Positions 1 through 8,564 of a DNA stretch of 64,000 nucleotides are shown here, in pieces. The notes beneath the pieces are model-generated. The model was not told where the DNA came from, did no database searches, and worked only from the letters and a program-made list of their open reading frames with translations. The DNA lies in NCBI GenBank assembly GCA_016124935.1, contig WGMS01000003.1:124001-188000 (forward strand), read 5' to 3'. How positions within the stretch are numbered: position 1 is the first letter of the stretch; every line of letters starts with the position of its first letter. This stretch comes from a bacterium. GTDB taxonomy: Bacteria; Cyanobacteriota; Vampirovibrionia; Obscuribacterales; Obscuribacteraceae. The position numbers and the translations under genes are program-made.

Positions 1-7
1 TACAGTG

Positions 8-295
8 ATGTTCATACAGAACACACCGGTTGTAGATTCTTTTAAGAAGAAGCACCCTCGCTCCAGAAAACCGCTTGAGTCCTGGTTCAGAATCATTGAA
101 GCAGGAAAGTTCCAATGCTTAATGGATCTGCGAGAGACATTTAATTCAGTAGACTATGTTCAAAAGGAAGACGTCTATATTTTCAATATCGGAGGAAACA
201 ATTACAGATTGACAGCCCAGATTGTTTTTCGATTTGAGACACTGACAGTTCTAAAGGTAGAGACCCATGACGAGTACAGCAAGAAAAGGAACTAA
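8..295 (+). CDS. higB: HigB-family type II toxin
   Basis: Toxin of a HigBA-type toxin-antitoxin pair. The family are RelE-fold endoribonucleases that cleave mRNA, usually on the ribosome. The 95-residue product has the family signature: an early K-K-H-P, a W-F-R-I segment, F-N-I-G-G-N-N-Y-R-L in the core strand, and the closing T-H-D-E-Y that matches the usual T-H-A-E-Y. Length is typical (about 95-100). The ATG at 8 is preferred because it leaves the usual distance to the K-H-P motif; a GTG at 5 is in frame. Any promoter lies outside the window. The 3' end overlaps the antitoxin gene by 29 bp, so the two are translationally coupled, with the toxin first as is typical of hig loci. Confidence 0.85.
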   Translation: MFIQNTPVVDSFKKKHPRSRKPLESWFRIIEAGKFQCLMDLRETFNSVDYVQKEDVYIFNIGGNNYRLTAQIVFRFETLTVLKVETHDEYSKKRN

Positions 296-743
296 AAAAA
301 AGGACCGAGCCTCAGGTTCTAGAATCTCGCTTCAGAAAGTTTCAACGACTACAGACAAGTATTCAGATCTCGTCCGTCTATTTCCACTCAGACCGATTAG
401 AACTACATCAGAGCACAAAAAAGCAATTGAACAATCTATCAGTGTAGGCAAACTTTTAAATTCCGACATGACTGACAAAGGAGCAGAAGATTACTATAAG
501 GTGCTGTCTTTATTGATCAGAGAATATGAGAGTGCTCTTCCTAAGCGAGCTAACCAAGCAAAACCGAGGGATATCGTAAAGTTTCTGATGGAACAACACC
601 ACCTTAGACAAGTTGACCTCATTGAAGAATTCGGAACCCAGGGCCTGGTATCCGAGTTTCTAAACGGCAAAAGAGAATTGAGCAAGCGACAAATCCGTAA
701 CCTCTCCGAAAGATTCAAAATCGATCCTTCGCTACTAATCTAG
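267..743 (+). CDS. higA: HigA-family antitoxin, XRE-type HTH
   Basis: Antitoxin and probable autorepressor of the HigBA pair. The C-terminal half (about residues 100-155) is an XRE/Cro-like helix-turn-helix: L-R-Q-V-D-L-I-E-E-F is helix 2, and V-S-E-F-L-N-G-K-R-E-L-S is the recognition helix and turn typical of HigA. The N-terminal 45 residues are basic and Ser/Thr-rich and probably disordered. At 158 residues it is somewhat longer than many HigA proteins. It starts inside the toxin gene (29-bp overlap). By family knowledge it binds HigB, neutralises it, and represses the operon. No terminator is evident after it. Confidence 0.85.
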   Translation: MTSTARKGTKKKDRASGSRISLQKVSTTTDKYSDLVRLFPLRPIRTTSEHKKAIEQSISVGKLLNSDMTDKGAEDYYKVLSLLIREYESALPKRANQAKPRDIVKFLMEQHHLRQVDLIEEFGTQGLVSEFLNGKRELSKRQIRNLSERFKIDPSLLI

Positions 744-913
744 TCCGGACAATTTAGAGTTAAGATCGCGGTATCAAATCCACCACCACAATTTCTGGCT
801 TACAAAAGAAACGCAATCGCGGAGCTTCGGCCCGTTCCATGCCGATGCCTTTAGAGATCAATAAATACTGACCATTGGCGCGTTTCAAGAAGTTATTTTA
901 TCTTTTCGAAGCC

Positions 914-1468
914 TTAACGAATGGCGTCTTTATCTGCCTGGGTGGTTAAGTCTTTGATCTTACGCTCCAGAAAGACTCTCTTATAACCATCCTGTTTCCA
1001 GTGTTCGGTCCAGCTAGGGTCAAAGAAATGCGCTTCATAGATGCCGTGCAGCGAGGGCGACGCGCTTAGCGAGAACTCCGTACCAAAGCCCATGGTCGGT
1101 CCGGTAGAAATGGTGGGAATGGCTGCCAGCTGCTTACGAGCCGCCGGTCTCTCCTTAGCCACCATAAGACCCCTGTATGCTTTCTTGTATGCCTGCAGGT
1201 CGCGATGGTCGATAAGAATCGCCTCGCTATCCCAGCCGATGCCTTTGACATAGTCAACGGTGAAAGCCTGCAATTTAATCTTCTTGCCTTTGAGGGCAGC
1301 AGGAGAATCTTTGAGGATTTTAGCCACTTCCCGAATCGTATAAATTTTTTCTGAATCTGAACTCTCTGCCTTGTCTTGAGCATAGGCAGAAGGGGGTATG
1401 AATAATACAGCCAGGGCCAACATCAAAAATCGAGCGTGCATACGAAAATTCGGAGCCTCCGGTCTCAT
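914..1468 (-). CDS. Secreted protein of unknown function
   Basis: Not recognised. The N-terminus is an export signal: a hydrophobic run (about residues 12-27, F-L-M-L-A-L-A-V-L-F-I) followed by A-Y-A-Q as a plausible signal peptidase I site. The mature part of about 155 residues is mixed charged and polar with no cysteines. A start at the ATG ten codons downstream (M-H-A-R-F) would also give a good signal peptide. A GGAGG lies 12 nt before that ATG and a GAGAG 10 nt before the first, so the start is undecided. It is divergent from the membrane protein at 1518. Probably periplasmic or secreted. Confidence 0.7.
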   Translation of the reverse strand: MRPEAPNFRMHARFLMLALAVLFIPPSAYAQDKAESSDSEKIYTIREVAKILKDSPAALKGKKIKLQAFTVDYVKGIGWDSEAILIDHRDLQAYKKAYRGLMVAKERPAARKQLAAIPTISTGPTMGFGTEFSLSASPSLHGIYEAHFFDPSWTEHWKQDGYKRVFLERKIKDLTTQADKDAIR

Positions 1469-1517
1469 TTTGGTCTTACTCTCTATGCCCCTTCTGCACA
1501 GTTCCTAGTCAATCTCA

Positions 1518-2069
1518 ATGAAATCCATCAGACAAAACTCTCTGATAACGACAAGCGCAGTGCTTATAGTAACCCTGTGCATCTTCGGCTGGATTTATAG
1601 CAAATTTCCTGCCGGATGGTACGAACCGACCCCAATAGAATTTTCTATACTGTGTACCGCAATCATATTCATGACGCCGGTAATATTCAGCGTTCCCTTT
1701 CCTCCTCTAGGCGGCATTCTTCTGTCAGCATTGCTAGTCGCTATGTTCAAGCATCCCACCAAAATTGATTCGCGTCATCTTCAACTTCTGATACCGGTAT
1801 TGACCTTCTCTCCCCTTGCTATCTGGAACGGATACTTATTCAGTCACATCTCAAAAGAACCCGGAATAGGAATAAATGTAAAAGATCTCTGGGTCATTGA
1901 AGCAGGGAGAGACTTAGAGATTTTTTCGCTAGTCGGCATTATTTCGCTCTTTGTATTCGTCATCCTATCGAAGCAATGGAAAGGGGAGCGCTCGTTTGCC
2001 ATAGCCATACTGACGGTTGAATTGATTCAACTATTAACAGTAATCTTTGCAGTTCGTCTCCTTCGTTAG
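1518..2069 (+). CDS. Small multi-pass membrane protein, unknown function
   Basis: No family recognised. The 183-residue product is mostly hydrophobic, with about six predicted membrane segments near residues 8-29, 42-61, 63-78, 90-108, 133-150 and 160-182, separated by short charged loops. No catalytic motif or cofactor-binding residues are visible. It is divergent from the secreted protein at 914-1468 with a 49-bp gap, so the two may share a control region. Function unknown. Confidence 0.6.
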   Translation: MKSIRQNSLITTSAVLIVTLCIFGWIYSKFPAGWYEPTPIEFSILCTAIIFMTPVIFSVPFPPLGGILLSALLVAMFKHPTKIDSRHLQLLIPVLTFSPLAIWNGYLFSHISKEPGIGINVKDLWVIEAGRDLEIFSLVGIISLFVFVILSKQWKGERSFAIAILTVELIQLLTVIFAVRLLR

Positions 2070-2208
2070 CCAAGCACCGTTACTAGAGTCATCTTTATTT
2101 TGAGCGCATCGGATCACGGCTGCTGCTCCGCCCTAACTTGTGAAGCGACCAGAACTAAATTGAATAGCCTTTTTGGTAGTAACGATCAAACAAATAGGGT
2201 AAATTAAT

Positions 2209-3207
2209 ATGGCTTCCTGTCGAGGAAATCTCGTGCTCCCTCCAAAAGAGATACCGGACAATCTTACCTACCAGGAATATTTGAAGCTCTTCCTGCGCTA
2301 TCAGATATTAGGATGGCAGCGTCAGATTGCCAGAAGCTCCCGGATGGTAATGAAAACGCAACCGCCGTCGAGCAATCTGTCGGAAGACGCCAAAACCAAG
2401 ATGACCGTGCTAATGACCGGGTTGGAAGGCGTGATAATCGTCCGGGACATTCAACAGGGCATCACAGAGCACGCCGGCGCCATCGTCGGCGTTACAGCTT
2501 CCCAAGCCGGGCAGCTGATGGACAAGAACGAGACCCTGAAAAAAGCCCGCAACGGACTGGCTTCTGCATTTTCGCTTTTAAGCAGCTCTGTCCAGAGCAC
2601 CATCGATAAATCTATCGCTTCTTATGTACTGCCGGCATTTGGCCTGCCAGTGGATGGCATTCCGGATGGTAAAACCGCCGAAGAATATATGAAGATGGCG
2701 GATCAATACGAAAAAATCGGCTTACCTGAACCGACCAGGGACGCCCTGGATCTTGCCCTGGCCGCAGCCGACACCGATGACCTGCGCCAGAAGGCTCGCA
2801 ATATGTTTGTTACCCGGGTGCCGAAAGTGCGGGTCGACGACAAGGTTCACGAAAAAATGATCGCCGGTGCCAGACACAACCTGACCCTCAATCTCAGCCT
2901 GGCGAGAGATATCTATTTAGAACTTACCGGAGAGGTGCCTAAGTTCGAGTGGCCCTATGTCTATCTTGCTTCTATAGAGCTGCAACGAGGCGACGAGCTG
3001 CGCTGTAAGGACCTGCTCGACAAAGCCCACAGCCTCAATTCAAATTCGCTCAAAGTGATGGCGGGGCAGGCTCGTATGTATCTAGCATTGTGGAAAATCA
3101 ATGAGCTTAGAAAGGTAACCACCAGGATGGAAGCTCTGGAGCCGGGCAATAACATTGCCAAATCATTTCGTGACGTGATCAACCTGGCTGACCAGACTGG
3201 ACTTTAG
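2209..3207 (+). CDS. Cytosolic helical protein with TPR-like C-terminus
   Basis: The 332-residue protein lacks signal peptide and membrane segments. The middle (about 75-150) is a long Ala/Ser-rich helical stretch. From about residue 155 onward there are helix pairs reminiscent of tetratricopeptide repeats: a Y-M-K-M-A-D-Q-Y-E-K-I-G unit with A-L-D-L-A-L-A-A-A-D, then a later W-P-Y-V-Y-L-A-S-I-E-L-Q-R-G-D unit with C-K-D-L-L-D-K-A-H-S-L-N. This suggests a scaffold or protein-interaction role. It is monocistronic and converges on the receiver gene at 3252-3668 with a 44-bp gap. Family not identified. Confidence 0.65.
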   Translation: MASCRGNLVLPPKEIPDNLTYQEYLKLFLRYQILGWQRQIARSSRMVMKTQPPSSNLSEDAKTKMTVLMTGLEGVIIVRDIQQGITEHAGAIVGVTASQAGQLMDKNETLKKARNGLASAFSLLSSSVQSTIDKSIASYVLPAFGLPVDGIPDGKTAEEYMKMADQYEKIGLPEPTRDALDLALAAADTDDLRQKARNMFVTRVPKVRVDDKVHEKMIAGARHNLTLNLSLARDIYLELTGEVPKFEWPYVYLASIELQRGDELRCKDLLDKAHSLNSNSLKVMAGQARMYLALWKINELRKVTTRMEALEPGNNIAKSFRDVINLADQTGL

Positions 3208-3251
3208 TTGCTCGGTTGAAACGGATCACTAGAGTTGGCAGTTCGCAATCT

Positions 3252-3668
3252 CTATTTAACTGCTTTGTCCGCAAAGTGCAATTCGAGAAGTCCCTGAAGG
3301 CTCTGTTCTGTAAGAGGCTTGATGATATAGTCTTTGACATGAGGCTTTCCGGCAAGCTCTTGCTCTGTGCCATCGAGAGTGTTGAACATCACCACAATCT
3401 CCGCCGACTTATCATACTGATGCAGCTTCTCATAGGCTTCGATAAATTCCCAGCCGTTCATGCCTGGCATTTCCAGATTCAGCAGTATCAATTGTGGTGG
3501 CAGACAGCCTTTCTTGTCGGCAGAAGACAGATAGTCTATAGCGCCGTGTCCGGTTCTCATGACCGCGACATGATTGGCGCAGCCCATGCGCTGCATCATA
3601 CGCTCATGGAGAAAGTTGTCGGACATACTGTTGTCCACGATCATGATACAGTCGAGTTTCGTTCTCAT
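3252..3668 (-). CDS. Stand-alone receiver-domain protein lacking the phospho-Asp
   Basis: A single CheY-like receiver domain (138 aa) resembling the Rcp/CheY-like stand-alone response regulators: I-M-I-V-D at the first strand, M-P-G-M-N-G-W-E-F after the third, and Y-I-I-K-P at the conserved Lys. The phosphoacceptor position reads L-I-L-L-N-L-E-M-P: Asn64 (codon AAT) replaces Asp. The switch Thr/Ser position is also changed (V-V-M-F-N). Acidic Asp12 and the Lys remain. It therefore probably cannot be phosphorylated in the usual way and may act as a pseudo-receiver interacting with another protein. No histidine kinase is adjacent. It is monocistronic and convergent with 2209-3207. Confidence 0.8.
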   Translation of the reverse strand: MRTKLDCIMIVDNSMSDNFLHERMMQRMGCANHVAVMRTGHGAIDYLSSADKKGCLPPQLILLNLEMPGMNGWEFIEAYEKLHQYDKSAEIVVMFNTLDGTEQELAGKPHVKDYIIKPLTEQSLQGLLELHFADKAVK

Positions 3669-3745
3669 AGTTTACACCCGCTCTAAAATCTTCTATTTCT
3701 TTGAGCTGCCTAAAAATTGATCTGCCCGGTGTGGACGAAAGTGAA

Positions 3746-4606
3746 TCAAGTATTCTCAGATGCCTCTACTCTCAAGCTCTTCTTATAGCTCCAGATCGAA
3801 TAAACAAGCAAAAATCCGAAGGGAATGAGTAAATCCATCAGACCGGTATCTCCTGCTGGTCCGAGCAACCACCCAGGAGCGTTAGTAAGATAGTTGAAAT
3901 ACCCCGGAACCTCCTCACCACCCTGCCCCGTCCCTAACGCAAGCAAGTCATAAAATGCGTGGAATCCGATAGCGAAATAGAGATTGCCAAAAGCATATCG
4001 ATTGAAACACTGCGCTACACCGAACATCAGATAGCCGACAGCGGCCAACGCAGGCATCTCAGATCCATTCGACATGTGTGGAATCCAGAACAATATCGAA
4101 GTCAGGATAATAGCCACGGTCCGTCCCTTCCACTTCTCGAAAACATAGAGCAAGTAGCCGCGGTATATGAGCTCTTCTGTGAATCCTATGATTGCGCATG
4201 CGACAATCAGCCAAACGAAATAAGGCTCTGGCACCTGATTTGGTACCAGTTTGAGCCAGCCAGCACTTGTGCAGATGCCAAATTCTATCAAAAGAAAAAG
4301 AATTGCCAGAACAATACCGGTGCATAACTGCTTATAGCTGATCGCCTTTGGCAGCCCTACATCAGCCAGCTTAACTCTCTCGACAAGCAGAACAAAAAGC
4401 AGGGTCGATACCGCCAGATATACATACAGAACGAAAGCCGCCAGTCCGATAGCCAACAGAGGATGCGAGCCACCGATAGCCAGGCCGATACAAGCGCTTA
4501 TAAGAATCCCGATAGCAAATGCGCCAAAGAGGAGAAATAGATATGCCATCAAACGCAAAGGAGTCGATTTGATCAATGGCTCTCTAGAAATTTCTGTAGA
4601 TTCCAC
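3746..4606 (-). CDS. CPBP-family intramembrane metalloprotease
   Basis: Polytopic membrane protein (286 aa, about seven or eight segments) of the CPBP/Abi family (CAAX-prenyl-protease type II, bacteriocin-processing). The three family motifs are present: E144-E145-x3-R149 (E-E-L-I-Y-R-G), F-W-I-P-H177, and G-F-H216-A-F-Y-D. By analogy with Rce1 the glutamates and histidines bind a catalytic water or metal in the membrane. Family members cleave prenylated proteins, process bacteriocins, or confer self-immunity; the substrate here is unknown. It is divergent from the aldo/keto reductase at 4744. Confidence 0.85.
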   Translation of the reverse strand: MESTEISREPLIKSTPLRLMAYLFLLFGAFAIGILISACIGLAIGGSHPLLAIGLAAFVLYVYLAVSTLLFVLLVERVKLADVGLPKAISYKQLCTGIVLAILFLLIEFGICTSAGWLKLVPNQVPEPYFVWLIVACAIIGFTEELIYRGYLLYVFEKWKGRTVAIILTSILFWIPHMSNGSEMPALAAVGYLMFGVAQCFNRYAFGNLYFAIGFHAFYDLLALGTGQGGEEVPGYFNYLTNAPGWLLGPAGDTGLMDLLIPFGFLLVYSIWSYKKSLRVEASENT

Positions 4607-4743
4607 CCTGACTACTGTTCTCCAGATTCGACGCTGCTATTTTAGCCGGTTATCAAATCTCATTTTATCCTGTTCATTACCTGATAGTATATTCCGACCA
4701 TTTAAGGCAGCTAGCCAGTACGAACAAATCGGGAGAATCGACA

Positions 4744-5721
4744 ATGAAGAAGCGCAGAATCGGCAATACCGCCCTCGAAGTAGCCCCTCTTGCTTTCGGT
4801 TGCAATGTGTTCGGCTGGACCGCGGACGAAGCGATGTCTTTCAAGTTGCTGGATGCTTTCGTCGACGCCGGGCTGGACCTTATCGACACCGCCGATGTGT
4901 ATCCCGTCTGGCATCCGGGCAATGTCGGCGGCGAATCCGAGGCTATCATCGGCAACTGGCTGAAGAAGTCTAATAAGCGCGACAAAGTGACCGTGGCCAC
5001 AAAAGTCGGCATGAAGATGGCTCCGGGACTTGGATGCGAGAGCCTGTCCAAAGACTACATAATGAAATCGGTAGAGGACTCGCTGAAGCGCCTTCAGATT
5101 GATACCATCGACCTGTATCAAGCTCACAACGATGACCCGAACACTCCTCTCGAAGAGACCCTGGAGGCTTTCGACCAGCTCATCAAGCAGGGCAAAGTTA
5201 GAGCCATCGGTGCCTCTAACTACAAGCAGGACAGGCTGAAAGAGGCTCTCGCCGTGAGCAAGCAGCATGGCTTTGCTCGCTACGAATGCCTGCAACCGGA
5301 GTATAACTTATATGATCGCGAAGACTACGAAAACAGTCTAGAGAAGCTCTGCGCAGATGAGAACCTGGGTGTGATCGCTTATTTCTCGATGGCCAGGGGC
5401 TTCCTCTCTGGCAAATATAAATCTAAAGCCGATCTCGATCAGAGCCCGCGCGGAAAAGGCGTAGAGAAATACATGAACGATCGTGGCTTCAAAATCATCG
5501 AAGCACTGCATACAGTGGCGGCTGAATACAACAGTACCCCAGCCCAGGTATCGCTTGCCTGGCTGATTGCAAGACCGAGCATCACGGCTCCTATTGCCAG
5601 CGCCAGCAAAATGGAACAGATGCCGGATATTATCAAAGCAGCACAGTTAGAATTGAAGCCCGAAGCGGTAGAGTTGCTGAACAAAGCCAGCGCATACGAA
5701 ACTGCCGGCACCAAGGCATAG
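4744..5721 (+). CDS. Aldo/keto reductase
   Basis: NADPH-dependent oxidoreductase with the (alpha/beta)8 aldo/keto-reductase fold. The catalytic tetrad is visible as Asp48, Tyr53 (D-T-A-D-V-Y), Lys87 (V-A-T-K-V-G) and His128 (L-Y-Q-A-H-N). The G-A-S-N-Y segment and the S-I-T-A-P-I-A-S-A-S-K cofactor-binding loop follow as expected. Length (325) is normal. A G-G-G-A-G Shine-Dalgarno lies 8 nt before the ATG. The substrate cannot be read from sequence. It converges with the M28 peptidase gene with only 5 bp between stop codons. A second, distantly similar reductase lies at 17457-18449. Confidence 0.92.
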   Translation: MKKRRIGNTALEVAPLAFGCNVFGWTADEAMSFKLLDAFVDAGLDLIDTADVYPVWHPGNVGGESEAIIGNWLKKSNKRDKVTVATKVGMKMAPGLGCESLSKDYIMKSVEDSLKRLQIDTIDLYQAHNDDPNTPLEETLEAFDQLIKQGKVRAIGASNYKQDRLKEALAVSKQHGFARYECLQPEYNLYDREDYENSLEKLCADENLGVIAYFSMARGFLSGKYKSKADLDQSPRGKGVEKYMNDRGFKIIEALHTVAAEYNSTPAQVSLAWLIARPSITAPIASASKMEQMPDIIKAAQLELKPEAVELLNKASAYETAGTKA

Positions 5722-5726
5722 CTATT

Positions 5727-6659
5727 TCAGAGCGCGATCAGGGCATCAGCCATACCTGCCACCACCCGGGTGAGGCAGTCGAAGTCGACTTTGTCCACGG
5801 TATCATTGACGGTGTGATAGTGCTCGTATCGATAATCGGCGGTATCGGTGACCATGATACCGGGATAGCCAAAACTCCAGAACTGGCTATGGTCAGACCG
5901 CCCGATACTTTCTAAAAGAGTCGGAGCTATCAAGCCCTCGGAGGGGAAGTCGACAGCACTTCTAAACGCCTTGATCACATCTCGCAAGAAGACTCCGGAT
6001 TCTAGATTGCCGACAAAGCCGATGAAGTCACCGGTATCTGGATAAACAGCGTCGAGCCCTTCGGGAAATTTCTGCGACTCGGGCTCACTCGAATAGCAGC
6101 CCATGGTCTCTAGCGCGATCATGCCGATGATGTTCTCCTGGCGATCAGAACAACGCTCGGCATAAAAATAGCTGCCCATTCCCATGGAGCCATAGAAATG
6201 CTCCTCATTGGTAAAAGCGACCAGTCTTATAGTTCTGCCAGGCGGCACCTCTTGCAGCAATCGCCCGATCTCTAGAAGTGCCGCCACCCCGCTGCCATTA
6301 TCATTTGCCCCGGGACAGTCGGCGGAATCATAATGAGCACCTACAACGATGATTTCCTCCGCACTCGAATCGCCCTCGATTTCGACTTCAATGTTTTCAA
6401 AACTCATCCCACCATGCATAAAGCGATGCCTGCAAGGTGACAGACCGACCTTATCGAAATAGTCGAAAATATAGTCAGCCGCTTCTTGAAGCTGCTCTGG
6501 CTTTTTGTAGTTGCGATCGCCGATCTCGGCGGCAAGCATGTGGACATGCGCTTCGATATACTTGCGCAGCTGCCTCTGCTTGCTAGTAAGCGGCGGCAAC
6601 TCTCCCCGGAAATAATCGCCGGGCATCTCGAACTGACAATGTTTGAGCAGCTCTTTCAC
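5727..6659 (-). CDS. M28-family zinc aminopeptidase
   Basis: Zn-dependent exopeptidase of the M28 (aminopeptidase Y/S) family. Visible zinc-site residues are H109-Y-D111, Asp120 in A-N-D-N-G-S-G, E152-E153 in F-T-N-E-E-H, and a late His in E-H-Y-H-T-V-N-D-T. The order and spacing fit a co-catalytic di-zinc centre. The 310-residue protein has no signal peptide, so it is predicted to be cytoplasmic, unlike many secreted M28 enzymes. Role is probably general peptide turnover. It is convergent with the aldo/keto reductase gene. Confidence 0.9.
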   Translation of the reverse strand: MKELLKHCQFEMPGDYFRGELPPLTSKQRQLRKYIEAHVHMLAAEIGDRNYKKPEQLQEAADYIFDYFDKVGLSPCRHRFMHGGMSFENIEVEIEGDSSAEEIIVVGAHYDSADCPGANDNGSGVAALLEIGRLLQEVPPGRTIRLVAFTNEEHFYGSMGMGSYFYAERCSDRQENIIGMIALETMGCYSSEPESQKFPEGLDAVYPDTGDFIGFVGNLESGVFLRDVIKAFRSAVDFPSEGLIAPTLLESIGRSDHSQFWSFGYPGIMVTDTADYRYEHYHTVNDTVDKVDFDCLTRVVAGMADALIAL

Positions 6660-6767
6660 TTTTCAAGCCTTTCGCAGGCAACAACCCTATCGCCTGAGCC
6701 CAGTATACTTCAGGCGAGCTAAAAATGGACCTATTGAAAAGCTCCTCTACGCAACTGGTCTACGCGG

Positions 6768-7463
6768 CTATGCGGCAGTTTCACCCTCCAGCTTCAAGCG
6801 CGCCATCGTCCTGTCAGCGCGGTCGGCGACGTAAGGATTATCGTCCTCCATCAAAATCAGGAGTATCCCCTCGGGCAGGTTATGGTTCTCCGCCATGTAA
6901 TATCGCAAATCAACACTATCCCCCAACGCAAGCGAAAGAAGAATGCCGTAAGGAGTGGCAGGATTGTCGGCAATAGCTTCACGCACTTCTATATGCCTGC
7001 TCGTCGATAGTTCAGCGAGTATCGCTACGGGGATGCCCTCCTTCTGAACAAGCTCCAGTTCATAAGGCAGATCATTCTTTCTGTCTGGAGACTGAGTGCG
7101 ATTGAATTCTTCGCTAGTATTGAAATTTAGAACAGCATGGGCCCTGGTTTCGAAATTGGCCTCTTCGTCCGCCAGGCGTCCAAGCGCGTTTGAGATCGCT
7201 CTGGCTGCGGTCGGCTCTAGCGACTTTAAGTCAGAATGGGTTCTACTGTGATAGAGATCGGCGATAATCTTCTTTTTCTTCCAGTAGTTCATGCTGAACT
7301 CATGCCCCTGAGCATCTGGGTCTTGTTCCTGCCGGAGCTGATGGATTGCATTGGCGCGAGTGACCACAGCGTTCAACTGATCGACAGTTGTTTGGGTTGC
7401 CAGATCGTCGGATCTGAGCGAAATTCTTACGGTATTAGCAGTAGTATTGGTATGGTCTTTCAT
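6768..7463 (-). CDS. LRV/HEAT-like repeat protein
   Basis: The C-terminal half (about residues 140-228) consists of repeats of roughly 24 residues resembling the variant leucine-rich repeat: I-E-V-R-E-A-I-A-D-N-P-A-T-P-Y-G-I-L, then V-D-L-R-Y-Y-M-A-E-N-H-N-L-P-E-G-I-L, then N-P-Y-V-A-D-R-A. Such repeats form alpha-helical protein-binding superhelices. The N-terminal half has similar but weaker helices. A G-A-G-A-G-G-G Shine-Dalgarno lies about 8 nt before the ATG. The repeats closely resemble those of the protein at 23890-24372, so the two are likely paralogues. No catalytic motif is visible. Confidence 0.75.
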   Translation of the reverse strand: MKDHTNTTANTVRISLRSDDLATQTTVDQLNAVVTRANAIHQLRQEQDPDAQGHEFSMNYWKKKKIIADLYHSRTHSDLKSLEPTAARAISNALGRLADEEANFETRAHAVLNFNTSEEFNRTQSPDRKNDLPYELELVQKEGIPVAILAELSTSRHIEVREAIADNPATPYGILLSLALGDSVDLRYYMAENHNLPEGILLILMEDDNPYVADRADRTMARLKLEGETAA

Positions 7464-7515
7464 ATGATGAGCCCTCTCTGGAAAGCCCTATTTTGGCTGG
7501 TCTTCAAGTACTACC

Positions 7516-7545
7516 ACAATAGCAAGCGCTTTTCCAACAGCTCAA
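7516..7545 (-). promoter_or_regulatory. Candidate promoter for the LRV-repeat gene
   Basis: On the minus strand, TTGAGC (7540-7545) and TATTGT (7516-7521) are separated by 18 bp and lie 53 bp upstream of the start of the gene at 6768-7463. Both hexamers match the sigma-70 consensus at four or so positions. Weak evidence. Confidence 0.3.
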
Positions 7546-7807
7546 CAGGAAATTTCGTAGACTATATTCTACTTCTAGAGACCGGTCCTCGAATAGCCCT
7601 GGGGTTTAATATAGATATTTATAGCTTTGCCCGTGTGCAAAACTTTTTTCGTTTAGATTATAATGAACAATGAAGTGTCCAGCTCCATTGACGCCGTAAG
7701 ACAGACAGGAACCATATTCCGATACTATGGGCGGTATCCATCGCCTGCGTCACCGTTTCAATTTGATCATAAGTATCGGATAGAATTAACAGCATAGATA
7801 ACAAGCT

Positions 7808-7827
7808 GCGCATTTCGAAAAATGCGC
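7808..7827 (+). promoter_or_regulatory. Leader hairpin before receiver-HTH gene
   Basis: A perfect 8-bp stem GCGCATTT / AAATGCGC closes a CGAA tetraloop. It ends 35 nt before the ATG at 7863. No T-run follows, so it is not an intrinsic terminator. It sits in a 399-bp gap (7464-7862) that otherwise holds a TATAAT at 7659-7664 without a good -35 box, and no gene that I can support. It may affect translation or stability of the leader, or be a protein-binding inverted repeat. Confidence 0.5.
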
Positions 7828-7862
7828 TATTTAACGATGAAGCTTAAACCAGAGGTATCCCG

Positions 7863-8561
7863 ATGAACGTCCTTAGGGTAGCCATAATCGACAACGACGA
7901 TTTATATAAAGATGTCATAAAAGATCTGCTGGAAGACGACGCGCGCTTTCAAGTCGTTAGCTCGATGTCGAGCGAAATCGAGGCGATGGAATGGATTAAC
8001 GAAGAAGGACACAGCAAAGTAGACGGAATAATTCTCGACCTCAACCTACCCTATTACATGGACGACAAACACACCACCCCCCGGGCGGGTCTGCGTATAC
8101 TTCGGCGGCTGCGTGAAGAAGCACGATTTTTTGGAACCATAGTCATTCTTACAGACTCCAGGGATCTCGATGACGGAAAAGATGCTCTCGATCAAGGGTG
8201 CGACGGCTATCTATGCAAAGATATGGAGATGGAATCCATCTACAATCTTATTACCGAGTTGAAACTTGCCCTGGAAGGTCGGGTCTTGATGATATCCAAC
8301 GAAATGCGCTTCGCTTTCCTGCGAGATTCGATATCTGCCAGAGAAGCTCAGTTGATGGAGATGCTTCGCGACGGCAAAAGCTGGTCGGAGATTGCAAGGG
8401 CGATGGAGTACAGCTCCTCAAAAGCAGCGGCGAATATTGGCGACAGAATCTTTGACAAGATTCTGAGCGAAACAGACAAATTCAAGCGAAAGAGCCAGGG
8501 ACTCAAGAAACGCGAGGTCGCCCTGGAAGTCTGGAATGAGAGACACCGGGTCCGGCACTAG
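7863..8561 (+). CDS. Response regulator with LuxR-like HTH output
   Basis: Two-domain transcription regulator (232 aa). The N-terminal receiver (about 1-125) keeps the acidic pocket D10-N-D-D13, phospho-Asp59 in I-I-L-D-L-N-L-P, a Thr in V-I-L-T-D, and the Lys in Y-L-C-K-D. The C-terminal part (about 155-200) reads I-S-A-R-E-A-Q-L-M-E-M-L-R-D-G-K-S-W-S-E, then I-A-R-A-M: a LuxR/NarL-type helix-turn-helix with a divergent recognition helix. A basic tail of about 30 residues follows. The receiver loop has a short insert (Y-Y-M-D-D-K). No kinase is adjacent. It is preceded by a leader hairpin at 7808-7827. Confidence 0.85.
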   Translation: MNVLRVAIIDNDDLYKDVIKDLLEDDARFQVVSSMSSEIEAMEWINEEGHSKVDGIILDLNLPYYMDDKHTTPRAGLRILRRLREEARFFGTIVILTDSRDLDDGKDALDQGCDGYLCKDMEMESIYNLITELKLALEGRVLMISNEMRFAFLRDSISAREAQLMEMLRDGKSWSEIARAMEYSSSKAAANIGDRIFDKILSETDKFKRKSQGLKKREVALEVWNERHRVRH

Positions 8562-8564
8562 ACC

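Noticed and set aside
4711..5295. Antisense frame of 194 codons
   Set aside because: Shadow of the aldo/keto reductase gene.
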